Origin: Septoria linicola
Taxonomy: Eukaryota; Ascomycota; Dothideomycetes; Mycosphaerellales; Mycosphaerellaceae
Direction of reading: 5' to 3'
Length of the DNA: 64,000 bases
Assembly (NCBI GenBank): GCA_024114885.1
Contig: CP099421.1
Location: forward strand, 2,976,001-3,040,000
Positions 31,945 through 44,653 of this stretch are shown piece by piece. Position numbers and translations under genes: made by a program. Under the pieces are notes generated by a model. The model worked only from the letters and a program-made list of their open reading frames with translations, ran no database searches and had not been told where the DNA came from. Position 1 is the first letter of the stretch; each line of letters begins with the position of its first letter.

Positions 31945-33818
31945 CTAGAGCGTATACTTGAATCCCTCTAGCCCTTCAGTCCCACTTAGTCCCGCTCTTT
32001 TGTTCTCCCCATCTAGTTGCCACACCAGCAGCAGAGTCACAACAATGCTCAAGAACATGGCTCCAATGCACATTCCATGGCCGATGTAAAAGTGCGGCGC
32101 ATCATACAGTCTGAACGCGAATGAGCCAGCCATGCCACCAATGGCTCCTGCTCCGACCATGAAAGCAATTGCTGATGCTCGTTTCCATTGGCCGCGGACG
32201 TTGTTGCCTTGCCAGGCCAAGATCGCTGGAGTGTTCATACATAGTGGTAGAGTGGCGAAGAATGTGCCTGTGTACTTTGCGGCTGGTGCACTGGCGAGTG
32301 CCATCAGGAAGAGGCCTGATACGTTAGCATGTAAATCTGACCACTTGGAGCTTGCGACATACCAATGATTGTGAGCGTGTTGCTGGCGAGCAGAAATGGG
32401 GAGCGAAGTCTCAACTTGTCGGAAAAGTGGGCGCAAACTCGACCAAGGATAGCTGCAACAAGATATGGCGGTGCTGTCATGAGCAAAGCTTGCGGCACTG
32501 GAGTGAATTTCAAGTTCTCGATCAAGTCGATCGGCAGAGAGAAGGCAATCGCGTAAGCCACAAACGCGTTCATGCCGAAGAGTGCTGCGAAGGACCAGAC
32601 TTTGATGTCCCAGATGTAAGACATGTACTGGCCGAAGTCGAATCTATAATCATTTTAGTAAGATAATGCGGGTCGTGCGGGTGTACAAACATACGAAGTC
32701 GGAAGGACGTCCTGACGATCTCGCGATATCCGTTTGACTGCCCAAGTGACTTCATCTTTGTTCAGAAACTTGACACGGCACCTGTTGTTCTGGATCATGG
32801 TGTCGGGAAAGTCGACCAGCAGGAACCAGGCTGCTATGCTGGTCAGGCAAGTAATGGTGCCGTTCAGGAAGAAGATCCACCTCAATGATGTTAGCTTTCA
32901 ACTCCAAAGATTCGACCCTGCCACACCATACCTCCATCCAGCAACGCCGGGTCCGTAGCCAGTCTCTAGCACAGCTGTGCCGTTTTCAGGAGCGCTGTAA
33001 GACGGGAAACCTGGAGAGCGGTTGTCCAAGTGAGCACCCCACCATTCCGGTCCAGCACCGACAACTTCGAGGCGTGTAAGGCCACTTCCACTCAGTCCAC
33101 TCATAGCAGCCGGTATAAGTCCGAGCAGGAAGAAACCTGCATTGGCTTTGCCAAGGTCGTAGCGTGGGAACCAGCATTGCACGAGGTAGACACAGCCCGG
33201 GAAGAGACTGGCGATAGTGCCAGAGTCAGCTCGCGTTATATTTGTACCGGTACGATGCACTACTCACCCAGCTTCCCACAGTCCGAGCATGAACCTCAAT
33301 ATAAGAAGCGCTTCCCAAGTCTCCACGAACCCAGAAACAATGGTGGTCAATCCCCAAAGGAATGTTGTGGCGGTCAACAGATTACGTGGCCCCCAGGTTC
33401 GCACGATGACGGTCGAGGGAAGTGCCAAAAGGGACAGTGGAATGAACACGATGGCATTCAGCATGTTGTACCGCTCCTCGACAAGATCCAAATCTCTTCC
33501 CATGCCAGCTACCAGAGCTACAGAGGTAGTCGTGCGATCGATCAGTGAGATTGAATACATGGCACCTAGCAATATCACCACTCTCCGACTAATGGTCTTG
33601 TCGATGTGCTTCCGATCGTGCTTGCTAAAGGCAGCTCCCGGAGAAATGAGTGCTGCAGAGTCATTGCGGGACTCAATGTCGATGACATGGTTCGATGTTG
33701 TATCTCCCGATTTGAGAAGGGTCGTTTGCGAGCTCAGAGGAGTGTTGAATCCTGTATCAGTCGATGCGCATTCGTGGGACGGCTGCAAGGTCAAAGGAGT
33801 GAGATGATAGGACGACAT
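31945..33818 (-). CDS. MFS transporter, anion:cation symporter/allantoate-permease-like, five exons
   Basis: Exons are 33818-33268, 33207-32932, 32880-32695, 32643-32363 and 32315-31945, giving 554 residues. The four introns (60, 51, 51 and 47 bp) all have GT-AG ends, and the phases agree (e.g. EAG|LFPGCVYL, W-R-WIFFLNG, S|FDFGQYM, G|LFLMALA). Residues 1-80 form a polar cytosolic start. The first span ends in SLIDRTTTSVALVAGMG, matching the DRxNxxxA-type motif of the ACS family. Other family marks are LRFMLGLWEAGLFPG (helices 4-5) and the WIFFLNG segment after the central loop. Twelve spans are expected. Family members import allantoate, vitamins or organic anions by proton symport at the plasma membrane. 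The substrate cannot be told. An ATG-less extension to 33827 is open but uses TTG. Confidence 0.87.
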
Positions 33819-35714
33819 CTTGGTCAATGAGTGGACGCCAAAAGGCTTCGATAAGTCTGGTATAGCTCCATACTAGCGCTGCGCATGCAATTATGTGAAA
33901 GCAGGAGACCGTGTGACAACGATGCCTTGGTACGACTTTCGTGCTCTATGTCCGTCGTCAGCCTGGTTATAGTTGTGACGAGCAACGCATTCGTCAAATA
34001 CGAGCGTGGCAGTGTGGACGATGTAAGCACACTATTGCTTTGGGCCACTGTTTAAGCCAACGTTCCTTGTACAATGCATAAGGGAAGTTCACGGTGTGTG
34101 GTTGCTGAAGCTCAGGCGCCGGATGTTCCGCTCTTCGACAGGGATCAGGCTCTCTACGACAGTGCGTGGCCTGTAATCTCCCACACTAATCCAACCACGT
34201 CAGCTCTTCGATTGGCACGGGGCGAGAACGGCTTTGTTTCTTCCCAAGTCAATGCATCTCGGAAGCAGTCTGCAAGACTTTCCGGACGCGCTTCAATGCT
34301 CGGGTTCGGTACAAGGCGGGCTCGAGATGCATTTTTGTGGTCGACGGCGTGTGCTGTCCAACCTATCGATCAAGGACTAAGTCGACACATGTCGTTGCGT
34401 CCTCATGATCGGTCGAGAGCATAGATAGGATAGGAGAGGTTATGATTCTTGTCAGTGCATCACGGTCGCACTCACCAGACTTCGAGTCTAGATGGGAGGA
34501 CCGAACCAGCTAGGAGAGTCAGAGAATGACGCATCAGCTCTGACGGAAACTCCCGACCGATGGCGAGAGCACGATGTTTCGAGGCTTCCAAAGTGCTATA
34601 GTGCTTTCGCAGATCATCCCAATGCACTATTCAGCCACAACTGGGCGGCGATCTTGATACCAGAGCTCTGCGGTATCTATCAGAGCTGTTACGCCACTCG
34701 GTCTGTCGATGTGGAAGTGAGATCGATCGAGCTAGAAGATCTTGTGGGCCGAACGACTCTAGACGCAATCAGAAGTGGAAGCGTGAGGCCCAGTGAAGTC
34801 CCAGGCATGTGAGTCTATGCTCGCAAGCGTGCGCTGGCTCGAGCTCCGTGTGATGATTTATGTGGCGCTTCTCGGTGTCCTCGTAGCGGCTTATATACAC
34901 CATCAAGATCCCCCGTGGTGGTGCGGTGGTGTGGTTGAGGGAAAAACTTGACCAAAATACCGTTGGACTCGCAGGCAGCCGCGAGGTTGTTGCCTGATCT
35001 GCCTGGAAAGTCCTTGTATAAGAGGAACCGCGGTTGCTCACACTTTGCCGCCATCACATCTTCCCCATTGTCGTTCTATGGGTCAGCCAGTACCGCTACG
35101 ATCTACACGTGCTCAAGTGAATGTCTGACTGTGGTGCGAGTGAAGCGTTGTGTCTCGTGACTTCTTGCACATCGAAGTGCGACTTTGACTTTCGGCAAGA
35201 GCGGGTCCAAGCTTCTTGCTTCCCGCACAGCGAAGTAGCGCAGCACGCGTTTCTCACTGCACCAAAGCACCTCCTGCACGCAAAGACAGTCGCGCTCTGT
35301 CCTGCACCGCTGTACAGCCTTTTCTCTTCTGCGACCGCTTGTTCTCATCGCGCGGCGCGTCTTCATTTGCCGGCTTTGCTTTGCACGTGCGCGTTCATCA
35401 GCCTCGCACAACGACATTTGCACCTTTCCTCTGCTCTCCACCGAAAACAGGTACGCCAATCCATTATCGAGAGCGCTCTCCGACTCCATTGAAGGTCATT
35501 GAGCTGTGTGATCACGCACTCGAAGCCCTGACAGCGCGACTTCATCATCATCTCTTGCCCGCTGGCCGAACACAACTGATCGCAAGTCTACTTGTTCAGA
35601 TACCAGCCACGATTTTCACCACCTCTCATCCATCCCCAGCATAGAGCGCACTCCATTGGAGCTATAGCGCACACGCGCGGCCTACACACACTCGACCGCT
35701 GGAAATCCGACACC
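33819..35714. other. Intergenic, includes NUP145 leader
   Basis: No confident gene. A 107-codon frame at 34492-34812 and an 80-codon minus frame at 34815-35057 carry no clear domain. From about 35200 the DNA becomes pyrimidine-rich on the plus strand, as is common in leaders of highly expressed fungal genes, and leads into the NUP145 ATG. Confidence 0.5.
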
Positions 35715-38700
35715 ATGTCCTTCAGCGGCTTCGGCAACTCGAACAATTCCGCCTTTGGTGGAGGTGGAAGCACATTCGGCGGCACAAACACTGGCTTTGG
35801 CGCGACAACCACCTCATCGGGCGGCCTGTTCGGCGGAGGAAATAACACAGCTACTTCAGGGACCTTTGGCAGCGGTACAGGTGGGTTCGGAGCTAACAAC
35901 GCAACGACAACATTTGGCGCTAAGCCGGCGACTACAGGCTTCGGCAGCACCAACACCACGTCCGGCGGCATGTTCGGCGGCGGAGCAAGCACAACATCGG
36001 GCTTCGGCGGTAGTGGTACTGGGTTTGGAGCTAGCAATACGGGCGGCACGACGTTTGGCGCAGGAAACACAGGCGGCGGAGGTAAGATACCTTCCATCCA
36101 GAGACATTGGGGAACAGAGACCGGAAGTGGTGTCTACCATAGCCGATCTACTTCGCAAAACAGCTCCAGACGTCAGACAGGAATATCGACTAACACACAA
36201 GCAGGCCTTTTTGGTGCGAACAAGCCTGCAACGGGCGGCTTTGGCAGCACCAACAGTGGTTCCCTCTTCGGCGGAGGTGCCACCAACACGAACACTGGAT
36301 TTGGTGCGACTAACAATACTTCGACGTCAGCTTTCGGGGGTGGTGCAACAACAGGGTCCGGTTTCGGTGCCTCGAACACGAACAACACGTCGGGGGGATT
36401 CGGTGGGTTTGGCGGAAATACTGCTCAGACCAATAATGGCACCGCAGCAGTGCCATTCCAGGCATTCCAGGAGAAGGACGGAGCGACCAATCAGACGTCG
36501 CATTTTCAATCCATCACATTCCAGCAGCCATACCAAAGCAAGAGTTTCGAAGAGCTGAGAGTCGAAGATTATCTACAAGGACGAAGACAAGGAACCACCA
36601 ACGGCCAAGCTGCAGGGTTCGGCACAAGCTCTGGATTTGGTGGCAGCCTCTTCGGCGGGAACAACAACACTGCGCAGACCACTGGCGGCTCCCTGTTTGG
36701 CGGAAATACCTCGACCGCCAACAATACCTCCACTGGCTTTGGCGGCTTCGGCGCCAACAACAACACTCAGCAGCCAGCCTCAACAGGATTCGGCGCTAAT
36801 AACACAAGTGGAGGTCTCTTCGGTGCTCAGACCAAGGGCAGTGGTGGAGGACTCTTTGGCTCGACGACAGCCGCCAGCACGGGCGGTTTTGGCAGTACCA
36901 ACAACAACACCGGTGGCGGTCTCTTTGGTAACAATAACAATACCGCCACAAATACTGGATTCGGTGCCAACAACAACGCCAGCACTGGCGGCGGCCTTTT
37001 TGGCTCCAACAACGCCACGACGGCGGCCAAACCAGCCTTTGGCGGCTTTGGTCAGCCGGCCGCGAATACCGGAGGATTTGGCGCAACCAATACCAACACT
37101 GGCGGTGGCCTGTTCGGCAACACCACGAACAATAACACGACAACTGGGGGCGGACTGTTTGGAAACAACAACAACCAGCAGCAGCAGTCCAGCAATCCTT
37201 TCGGCGGCAGTACCACGAGTGGAGGAGGCCTGTTCGGCAACAACAATAACCAGGCCAAGCCTACAACAGGTGGTCTGTTTGGAAGCACGCCAGCTGCGGC
37301 GAACACTGGCGGTCTATTCGGCGCAAACAACAACAACCAACAGCAACAGCAGTCTGGTGGCCTATTTGGTGCGCAGCCAGCCAACAATACTGGCGGAGGT
37401 CTATTCGGAAACAACAACAATCAGAACAAGCCTGCAACAGGAGGTCTCTTCGGCGGTGCTCCAGCCAACAACAACACGGGCGGTGGACTGTTCGGAAACA
37501 GCACCAATACGAATACCAACACTGGAGGGCTCTTTGGGTCGACGAACAACAACAATACTGGCGGCGGTTCCTTGTTCGGCAACAATAATGCCAACAAGCC
37601 GGCAGGCAGTCTCTTTGGTGGCTCCACCAATAACAACAACGCGGGCGGCAGCCTCTTCGGCGGTGGACTTGGGAATAACAACAACCAGCAGGCTACTGGC
37701 GGCAGCAGCTTGTTTGGGTCCACGAACCAGCAGGGAAACAACAACAACAACTCGCTATTTGGCAGCACGAACCAGAACAGCGGCCAAAACCAGCAACAGC
37801 AGCTCCATGCTAGCCTGACGCTGTCACCGTATGGCAATGACCAGCTGTTTAGCTCTTTGGGACAATCGTCTGCCCCAGTGGGACCCCTTGCTACGCCCCT
37901 AGCTGGCGCGCGTCCAACTCCAGCCAAGACACCGAGCTTGTTATCAAGCAGCAGACTGAACTCTCCAGTCTACACGCCACGAGCTAGCACTCTTGGACGC
38001 ACGGGAGGTTATGGTTTCTCCTACTCCACATATGGCACACCTGGATCGGCCTATTCCGTCAGTCTCACTCCACAGGCTAGCAGTCTGTTGAAGCCTACTG
38101 GGAGCCTTGGAAGTGCCTTGACCAGCAGACTTGCTAAGAGTATGTCTATGAACAACCTCCGCGGCGACACGCCGTCTCGTGACGGAGAGTCCTTACTGCG
38201 GCCGACGCCAGGAAGCGCCACTAGTCGCTACCTCAATTCTGGCAGCATGCGGAAGCTGACCATTGACCGCAACTTGCGTACTGACCTCTTCTCGCCGCCT
38301 GCTTCTTCGAACCTGCAGCGGATAGAGTCCGCTGGAGACCAGCAGAGCCCGGGACTGACAAAGAAGGTCAGCTTCGACAACTCAGCTGCAGCTGGCGCAC
38401 GGCAGACCGACGCCACGCCGAACGCTGGCAACGCGCTCGTGCGAACAGAGACTGACGAAGACGATTCACCGCGGATGACACGTTCACAAGCGAAGACCAA
38501 CAGTGGCCCGGAGATGGAGCAGGCGAATGGTGCCAAGTCGCTGACCGACATTCCAGAGGACTCTGAGCCCCAACGCCCTTCGTCTGCGCCCGGCACCAAG
38601 AAGTCAGCCGAGAAGACGCCCTTCAAGGAAGTCCGTGTTGGCGAATACTACACTGAGCCACGAATCAAGGATTTGAAGAACATGTCACGCACATCATTGT

Positions 38701-41700
38701 CCAAGCTCAAGATGTTCACTGTCGGTCGTGAGGGCGTCGGCAAGATCGAGTTTAGGAACAGTGGCAAGGGCATCGATTTGACAAATGTCGACCTTGACAA
38801 GCTGTTCGACCCCCGTGACCTCGAGGCGCAAGAGGGTGCGGATCCAAAGGCAATCGTTTGTCTACGCATTCGGTCTGCCACTGTCTATCCCAGGGAGTCT
38901 GAGAAGCCAGCCCGAGGGCAGGCTCTCAATGTGCCCAGCAGGATCTATCTGGAGAACTCGTGGCCACGTAGCCATGGCGGAAAGAAGGCAGTACTGGCCA
39001 GATCGGGACCAGCTTACGAAAAGCACGTCAAGCGCTTCCACAACGTGGAGAACACCAAATTCGTGAACTACGAAGCTGATACCGGGATCTGGGTGTTTGA
39101 TGTCGACCACTTCACCACATACGAGCTTGATGACGATGATGACGAGACAGAGGCGATGGACGATGTACAGCAGGACTCAAGCGAGCTTAGTGATGCTCCG
39201 GCTACTCTTCCCCGAGAGCAGCAAGACGACACGTTGCAAAGCATTGAGTCAATCAATCACGGGGATGTTGACGATACTTTCGAGTTCAAGCTCAATCGAT
39301 CGAAGTCAAGCTTGCGAAGCTCGCACATTCCTGGAGGTTTCGAGGAACGTGCAGCCCCTCACATTAGCTACGATTACGATGCCGCGAGTCCCGATGCCGA
39401 GAATGATGAGCCACACGAGATGACTGAGGGTTTGGGCGGCTCAGGCCAGGAGGAGGATTTGTTCGCAGCACAGGGCGGAGCTGTTCAAGCGCCATCGCCT
39501 GGGGCCTACGAGCGCTATGGTTCCAGTATGGCACTCGACAACATTGGCGCAGACGACATTGCTGAACACGCGCAGGCCGAGTCGGACTCCGAACCCGAGC
39601 AGCAGCTGCCAGGCGCCTTTGGTGCTGAGGGGCCAAAGTTGCTACGTTCCATTTTGAAGCCCACCGCGCCCACCGGCCAATCCTTTAGGAGTCCACAGAA
39701 ACTTGTCAATGATTCGTGGGAAGAGCAGTTGCAGCGAACAATGAGTCCCCGCAAACGTGATCGACAAGCTCTGAAGAGTGTCCAGCAGGATCTAACCCGG
39801 GGTGACAGAGACGATTTGGTTGGCAGCCCTTTCAAACGCAGCATGCTTGGTCAAAGTGCACTTGGTCAGAGTTACCTGGCTCAGAAGAGTGCGAAGAACG
39901 TCGGCTTCGGGGGCCTGCTAGACAACCAGCAGGACTTTGGGAAGAGTCAAGCATTCAGGACCAGCATGGACCTGATGAACTCTCTTTGGGAACAGGAGAA
40001 GACGGGCGCGAGGGGCGCTAAAGGCTTCGAGGTATGACCTTCCCCGAGCACATGTGTTCGATGATCATTTACACAATTCGCCCAACACATCAGCATTCGG
40101 CTGAGGCGGAGGACTGAGGAGTTACTGTCCGAGCGTTCCGTCACACCCCATGCACACCACACCATGAGATGTTGTAACCAAGTCCATAGCTAAATACATT
40201 GAATAGAACCTTTACCCCAAGAAACCCCGATTCTCGGCAGCCGATGAACTCGACGAGAATGATGCCGACTTCCATCACAGCCTGAAACCAAGCTTCGCGA
40301 ACAATGGCACTCTCGTGTATTCCACATCTGGCTCAGCTCGAAATGTCGACTTCCCACTCGAACCTGCTCTCAGATCAATTGTAGGGGAGCACAGGGAGAT
40401 TCGCTTTGCTAGATTTGTTCCGGACGCTGATCTCAACACCGAGACATTGTCCATTCAGAAGACAGTAACCATCACAGATATTGTGGATGGATTTCCTGCG
40501 GCGCGACCTGATTCGATCCGCGTCGACTTTGGGCAGTTGGCGTCAAAGTCATCTGATACGGAGTCCATGGTTTGGAGATTGTCTGCTCTGCTATTCGAGT
40601 CTATAAGAATTACGGCTGCCCAACTGGTAGTTGGCATGTCTGACGAGCAGATCTCGCAATTCGAGCCAAGATTGCGGAGAGATGCAGTGCAAGAATTCTG
40701 GCGTAACATTGTCGAGGTGGCTAGTGGGCAGAGCATCACGAGCACCAATTCTGCTGAGGAAAAGGCGCTGTATATGCTCACACGGGGCGACCATATCGCG
40801 GCCGCTGAGGTGCTTGCCAAGGCCAAGGACTTTCGACTGGCTACCCTTGTTGCTCAGCTCCCTGGTACAAGCAACAGTCGCGAGCTCATCAAAAAGCAGA
40901 TCGAAGCCTGGAAGACTAGGAATGATTGGAGCGAGATGTCAGACGCTGTGCGTGCCCTTTACTCGATTCTAGCGGGTCTGGTCTGCGCCGTATCGGGCAA
41001 GAATGGGGCCAAGGAGGACCGGGCTGGGGATTTCAGTATCTCACAGCGGTTTGACTTAAACTGGACGCAAAGCTTCGCTCTACGACTCTTCTATGGAGGC
41101 CACGAGTCACTGGATCAATTGGTTAAAGCATACGCGCAAGATCTTGACGACGGAAGCGAAGCGACTTTGCCAACTCCTGTCTGGACAGCTCGTGGTTCGT
41201 CAGAGGAAGCGATTGCTGGCAGGGAAGACACGTTGTTCGGGCTCCTGCGACTCTTTTCGACCACTCGAGCATACCCAGCAGATCTAGAAGCTCTGTTCGA
41301 TCCTTATACAGTTTCCGGCTCACCCACCAACTCGCGCCTAGCATGGCAATTGGCTACGATCCTCTACGCTAAAGGCTGGACCGATTACATTAGCCACGCC
41401 ACACTCGATCAGATTACACGAGATTTTGCCGGCGAACTTGAGCGCACAAACAGATTCGTCACAGCAATCTGGGTCTTGCTCCATCTGACTGAGCCGAAAG
41501 CTAGAGAAGTCACTGTCAGAAGTCTGCTTATGCGCAATGGGGGCAAGATCCCGGAGCCTTCGACGAGTGATGACATGGTGGAGACGAACGTGTTCGATCA
41601 ACTTGCGGTGGATAACAAGATCCCAGAGAGCCTGCTCTATGAAGCCAAAGCTTTACATGCCAAATCCGAGTTGCAAAGTCCGGGGCTGCAAGCTCGATAT

Positions 41701-42153
41701 CTGCTCCAAGCTGGTCTCTTCGACGAAGCGCATGATGTACTGATCTCTGTGATTGGTCCTGCTTCTGTCATTGGCGAGGACTATGACGATCTGGTCGACA
41801 TCCTCGCTCGTTTTCCAGACCATGGCAACGGCGTTCAGGGCTGGGAGGGAGGCGGCGCAGTCTACAATGACTTCGCGCTGCTTGTCACTATGAACCTTGG
41901 ACGAAAGAAGGGCCGAGAAGGCAAGCAAACAATGCAGCGATTGCGCCTGGGATTGGAGGCGATGGAGAATGGTCATCGCAAGCTGACCCTTGAGGAACGT
42001 GTCTCTTTGCTGGAAATGAGCCGCATTCTGGCGGAAGAGGCGAGGGAGGTCGGCATTAGCAACGTCGCTGCTGCTGTTGGTCTGCAGCGAGACAACAATG
42101 TCTCAGGCGGCCTGTTCGATAGGTATCAGTCTGCTATGGGTCTGTCGGTCTAA
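35715..42153 (+). CDS. NUP145: Nup98-Nup96 (NUP145) nucleoporin precursor, three exons
   Basis: Exons 35715-36081, 36205-40031 and 40207-42153 give 2046 residues. Intron 1 (123 bp, GTAAGA ... AAGCAG) is a multiple of three without a stop; intron 2 (175 bp, GTATGA ... GAATAG) is conventional. Residues 1-~700 are FG/GLFG repeats in Asn/Thr/Gly-rich spacers. A GLEBS-like Gle2-binding segment lies at ~205-255 (FQSITFQQPYQ, FEELRVEDYLQGRR). Residues ~935-1097 are the Nup98 autoproteolytic domain, from EYYTEPRIKDL to HFTTY, so self-cleavage is expected between Phe1092 and Thr1093. Residues ~1400-2046 are the Nup96 solenoid (KPRFSAADELDENDADFHHS, then LYMLTRGDHIAAAEVL). The FG half works in the permeability barrier and mRNA export; the Nup96 half joins the Y-complex scaffold. 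Confidence 0.96.
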
Positions 42154-43364
42154 ACACTATCGAGCATGAAGATAGTTCCCGGCGATAGTGAGCAGAGGCA
42201 CGGCGGGCGGGTATGAACATGCACAGTTTAGTCGACGAATTAGAGTGCAGTATGAAACGTGACTGCGTTCCTCACACCACAGTATTTCGTATGCTACACG
42301 ATTCGCACTGCCTAACGTAGATTCCGCATTGATCGACACACTACACAGCGGCACGAGGAAGTCCGAAAGAGCGCGCCGTGTAGATCCATTCTCATCCTGC
42401 ACATGCATGTACGAATGAACCCAGTGCTCTGGGCCGGGACAGAACACAAGCATGCATGCAGAGGGCAGGCAGTCGAGCTCTCCGCTCATCACATTCACAC
42501 ATCATCTACCTTGTGCAATGGACAACACGGGTGCAGCAAAAGCATCGACGATTGCTTTGAAAGCCTGATCTCTAAGCATATGTCTCTGACGATCGTCATG
42601 GATATATCTACTGCTGCTTGAGTGGATCTCATCATCGCTTAGAGTGGAGTGAAGTCTCAAGACGCGAGTGGCAAACCTGATAAGTATACATTCGCTTGTA
42701 CACGGCCGTACTAGGCTGTTGGGTCAATGCATGAACCCGTTCAGTCCAAGTAAGCGAGCCGCTTCTCTGCTGTGTAGGAAGCACATACCTGCAGTGGAGT
42801 GGGCAAGCTTGTATTCGACTGTCCTCAACAGCAGCGCTGCGTAACCTTGCGCAAGAGTTCCAAAGTACTACTCATGTGGAACTGACGCTCAAGATAGGCA
42901 ATTGCCCTGTCGAGTGAGCGGAGTGACAAGGACTGAACGCTCAGGAATACCTGTTGCAGTCGTGACCTGATCGTTCGAGTCGCTTAGGAGGTAACAGGGT
43001 CTGAACTGCGAGGAGAAGAGTCTGATATGTTCAATGCTGGTCGTCACCATCTCGACCAGTGAGAGGATCTCTTCTCAATCTAGACAGCAGACCCATCACG
43101 ACCCTCCCAAAGTCCATGATGAGGCGAACTTCTTCGTCGTCCTCGCTGAGTCTGGCTCATGCGTCGCCAGTAAGGATCTTCGTCATCATCGTAGGCTCTG
43201 TAATGACAAAAGCAGGTGTATTGTAGTATAGCACAGAACTTTTCCCATTGCGCCTTGATGCCAGATCGAGCATTTCCAACTTTTTCAGACACTTCACACT
43301 GCCAGCATCTTGTCTTGCCCATACGGTGATGCCACGTTCCACGCTGATTCCTTCGGTGCACGAG
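42154..43364. other. Intergenic, no gene seen
   Basis: Only short frames. This is the 3' flank of NUP145 and the 3' flank of the unknown gene that ends at 43365. A minus-strand frame at 43157-43372 was considered as an extension of that gene but lacks splice support. Confidence 0.5.
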
Positions 43365-44653
43365 CTACGCACGAGCGTCGGGAGGCGTGTCGGTATCGGA
43401 CGACATCATCGAATACATTGTGCTGGCTCGAGTCAAAGTTGGGTCGGGAATGGACTGTGGCTGTGGTTCAGGAATTTCTGGAGGTCCACTGCCGCCACCA
43501 CTTGTCGACGGCAGATTGGAAATGGCATAATCGTGTCTGAATACGGGCGGAATCTCGTGAATTGCAGGTCCCGATGCTTCGCCGTCGAGTGAGGCTGCTC
43601 TATGGCCGTAATGAGCTATGAGCTGGGGTGTCGTGATTCCATGATGGGTCTTGATTCTTGCAAGCTGATGCCTGCAGAATTTGAATAAGGGTCTAGTAGA
43701 ACTGCCAAATACAGTATTGTCCAGCTGCACGCCTTCCGCGTTATCTGTACCCCTTCCCATTGAGTATCGTGAGCGCATGTGCGCTGGCAGCTGTGCAGAT
43801 CGTAGCGCGGCCCTCGTAGCAACTCTGGAAGGTGTCACAGGGACGTTGCTCTCGCTTGCATACCTCAGGGCTTGCCGCGATTTAGCAACCAGATCAGGGT
43901 CTTGCGCTGCCGCGAATGGATGTGATGAGAGTTCCGAGAATCGATGCGTAAGATGCGCGCTGACTGGAGGTCTCCAATGGCGCGATGCAATTAGATTCCT
44001 GCTGTTGAGACGTGCTGCCATTGTCTGACCAGAAATTGGAGGCTCGATCGTCGCCTCTTCAATCCCGCGATGACGCAGTCTCTGAAAGAAAGAAGGCGTC
44101 TGACTTGACTGCGTGCGAAGGGTCACATTGCTCGCAACGCCGGCTTCGTCGGGCCATCGAGGGAAGCCAGGAGGAGTGTTTCGTCGAAAAGGCGGACCAT
44201 GAGTTGGCTCAACTCGGTCAGGTGCGTCTGGCAAGTCCACCGAGCTCCTCGTAGCTCTCTTCACGACCTCGTCGGCGGAGAAGCAGCGCCTCCGTGGGAT
44301 GAATCGACCTCCAACATCAACCTCGTTTGCATGGAACTCCACAGGGCTGATCCGTCCCTGAAACGTGCAAACAGATGTTAATGTATTGAGTGTCCGAATG
44401 CTTTGTTGCTCTGTGATCGTACACAGTCTTGTACCGCCGCTGCGATCTTTCAGCGCGTGTTCTGCTGCGTTCAAGTCATCGTTCTGTAGCGTTTCGGCAT
44501 CGTAAACAGAGCTGTGCTGGCTGTGTGTCAGGTCCGAGGAGTTCAATCTCTTTTCTGTCTCATGGTCGCTGGAGTTTCGTGCCTAACAGGGACATTGTGG
44601 TTAGCCTTTTTTCGTACAGCCAGCCTAGTCAATGATAGGTAGGGTTCAGACAT
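43365..44653 (-). CDS. Hypothetical protein, probably two exons
   Basis: The main exon is 44582-43365 and encodes ~405 residues without a stop. It has no ATG near its 5' end. A short upstream exon 44653-44618 (MSEPYLSLTRLA) can be joined in phase across a 35-bp intron with GTACGA, a CTAAC branch site and a GTTAG acceptor; that is very short and needs RNA support. The protein is polar, Ser/Pro/Arg-rich and mostly disordered, with RRRCFSADEVVKRATRSSVD, an HLTHRFSELSSHPFAAAQ segment and a C-terminal Gly/Pro/Ser tail (STSGGGSGPPEIPEPQPQ). No domain, signal peptide or membrane span is seen. An acceptor-like CGTTTCAG near 44360 suggests another possible intron, but no in-phase donor was found. It may be a lineage-specific gene. 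Confidence 0.5.

Noticed and set aside
34492..34812. 107-codon plus-strand frame
   Set aside because: No domain or splice partners; a length like this is common by chance in this window.
34815..35057. Minus-strand frame faintly like a Tc1/mariner transposase end
   Set aside because: No DDE spacing, no terminal inverted repeats and no further transposase blocks.
35588..37927. Long minus- and alternate-frame ORFs across the NUP145 repeats (Pro/Leu-rich)
   Set aside because: They are shadows of the repetitive GLFG coding sequence.
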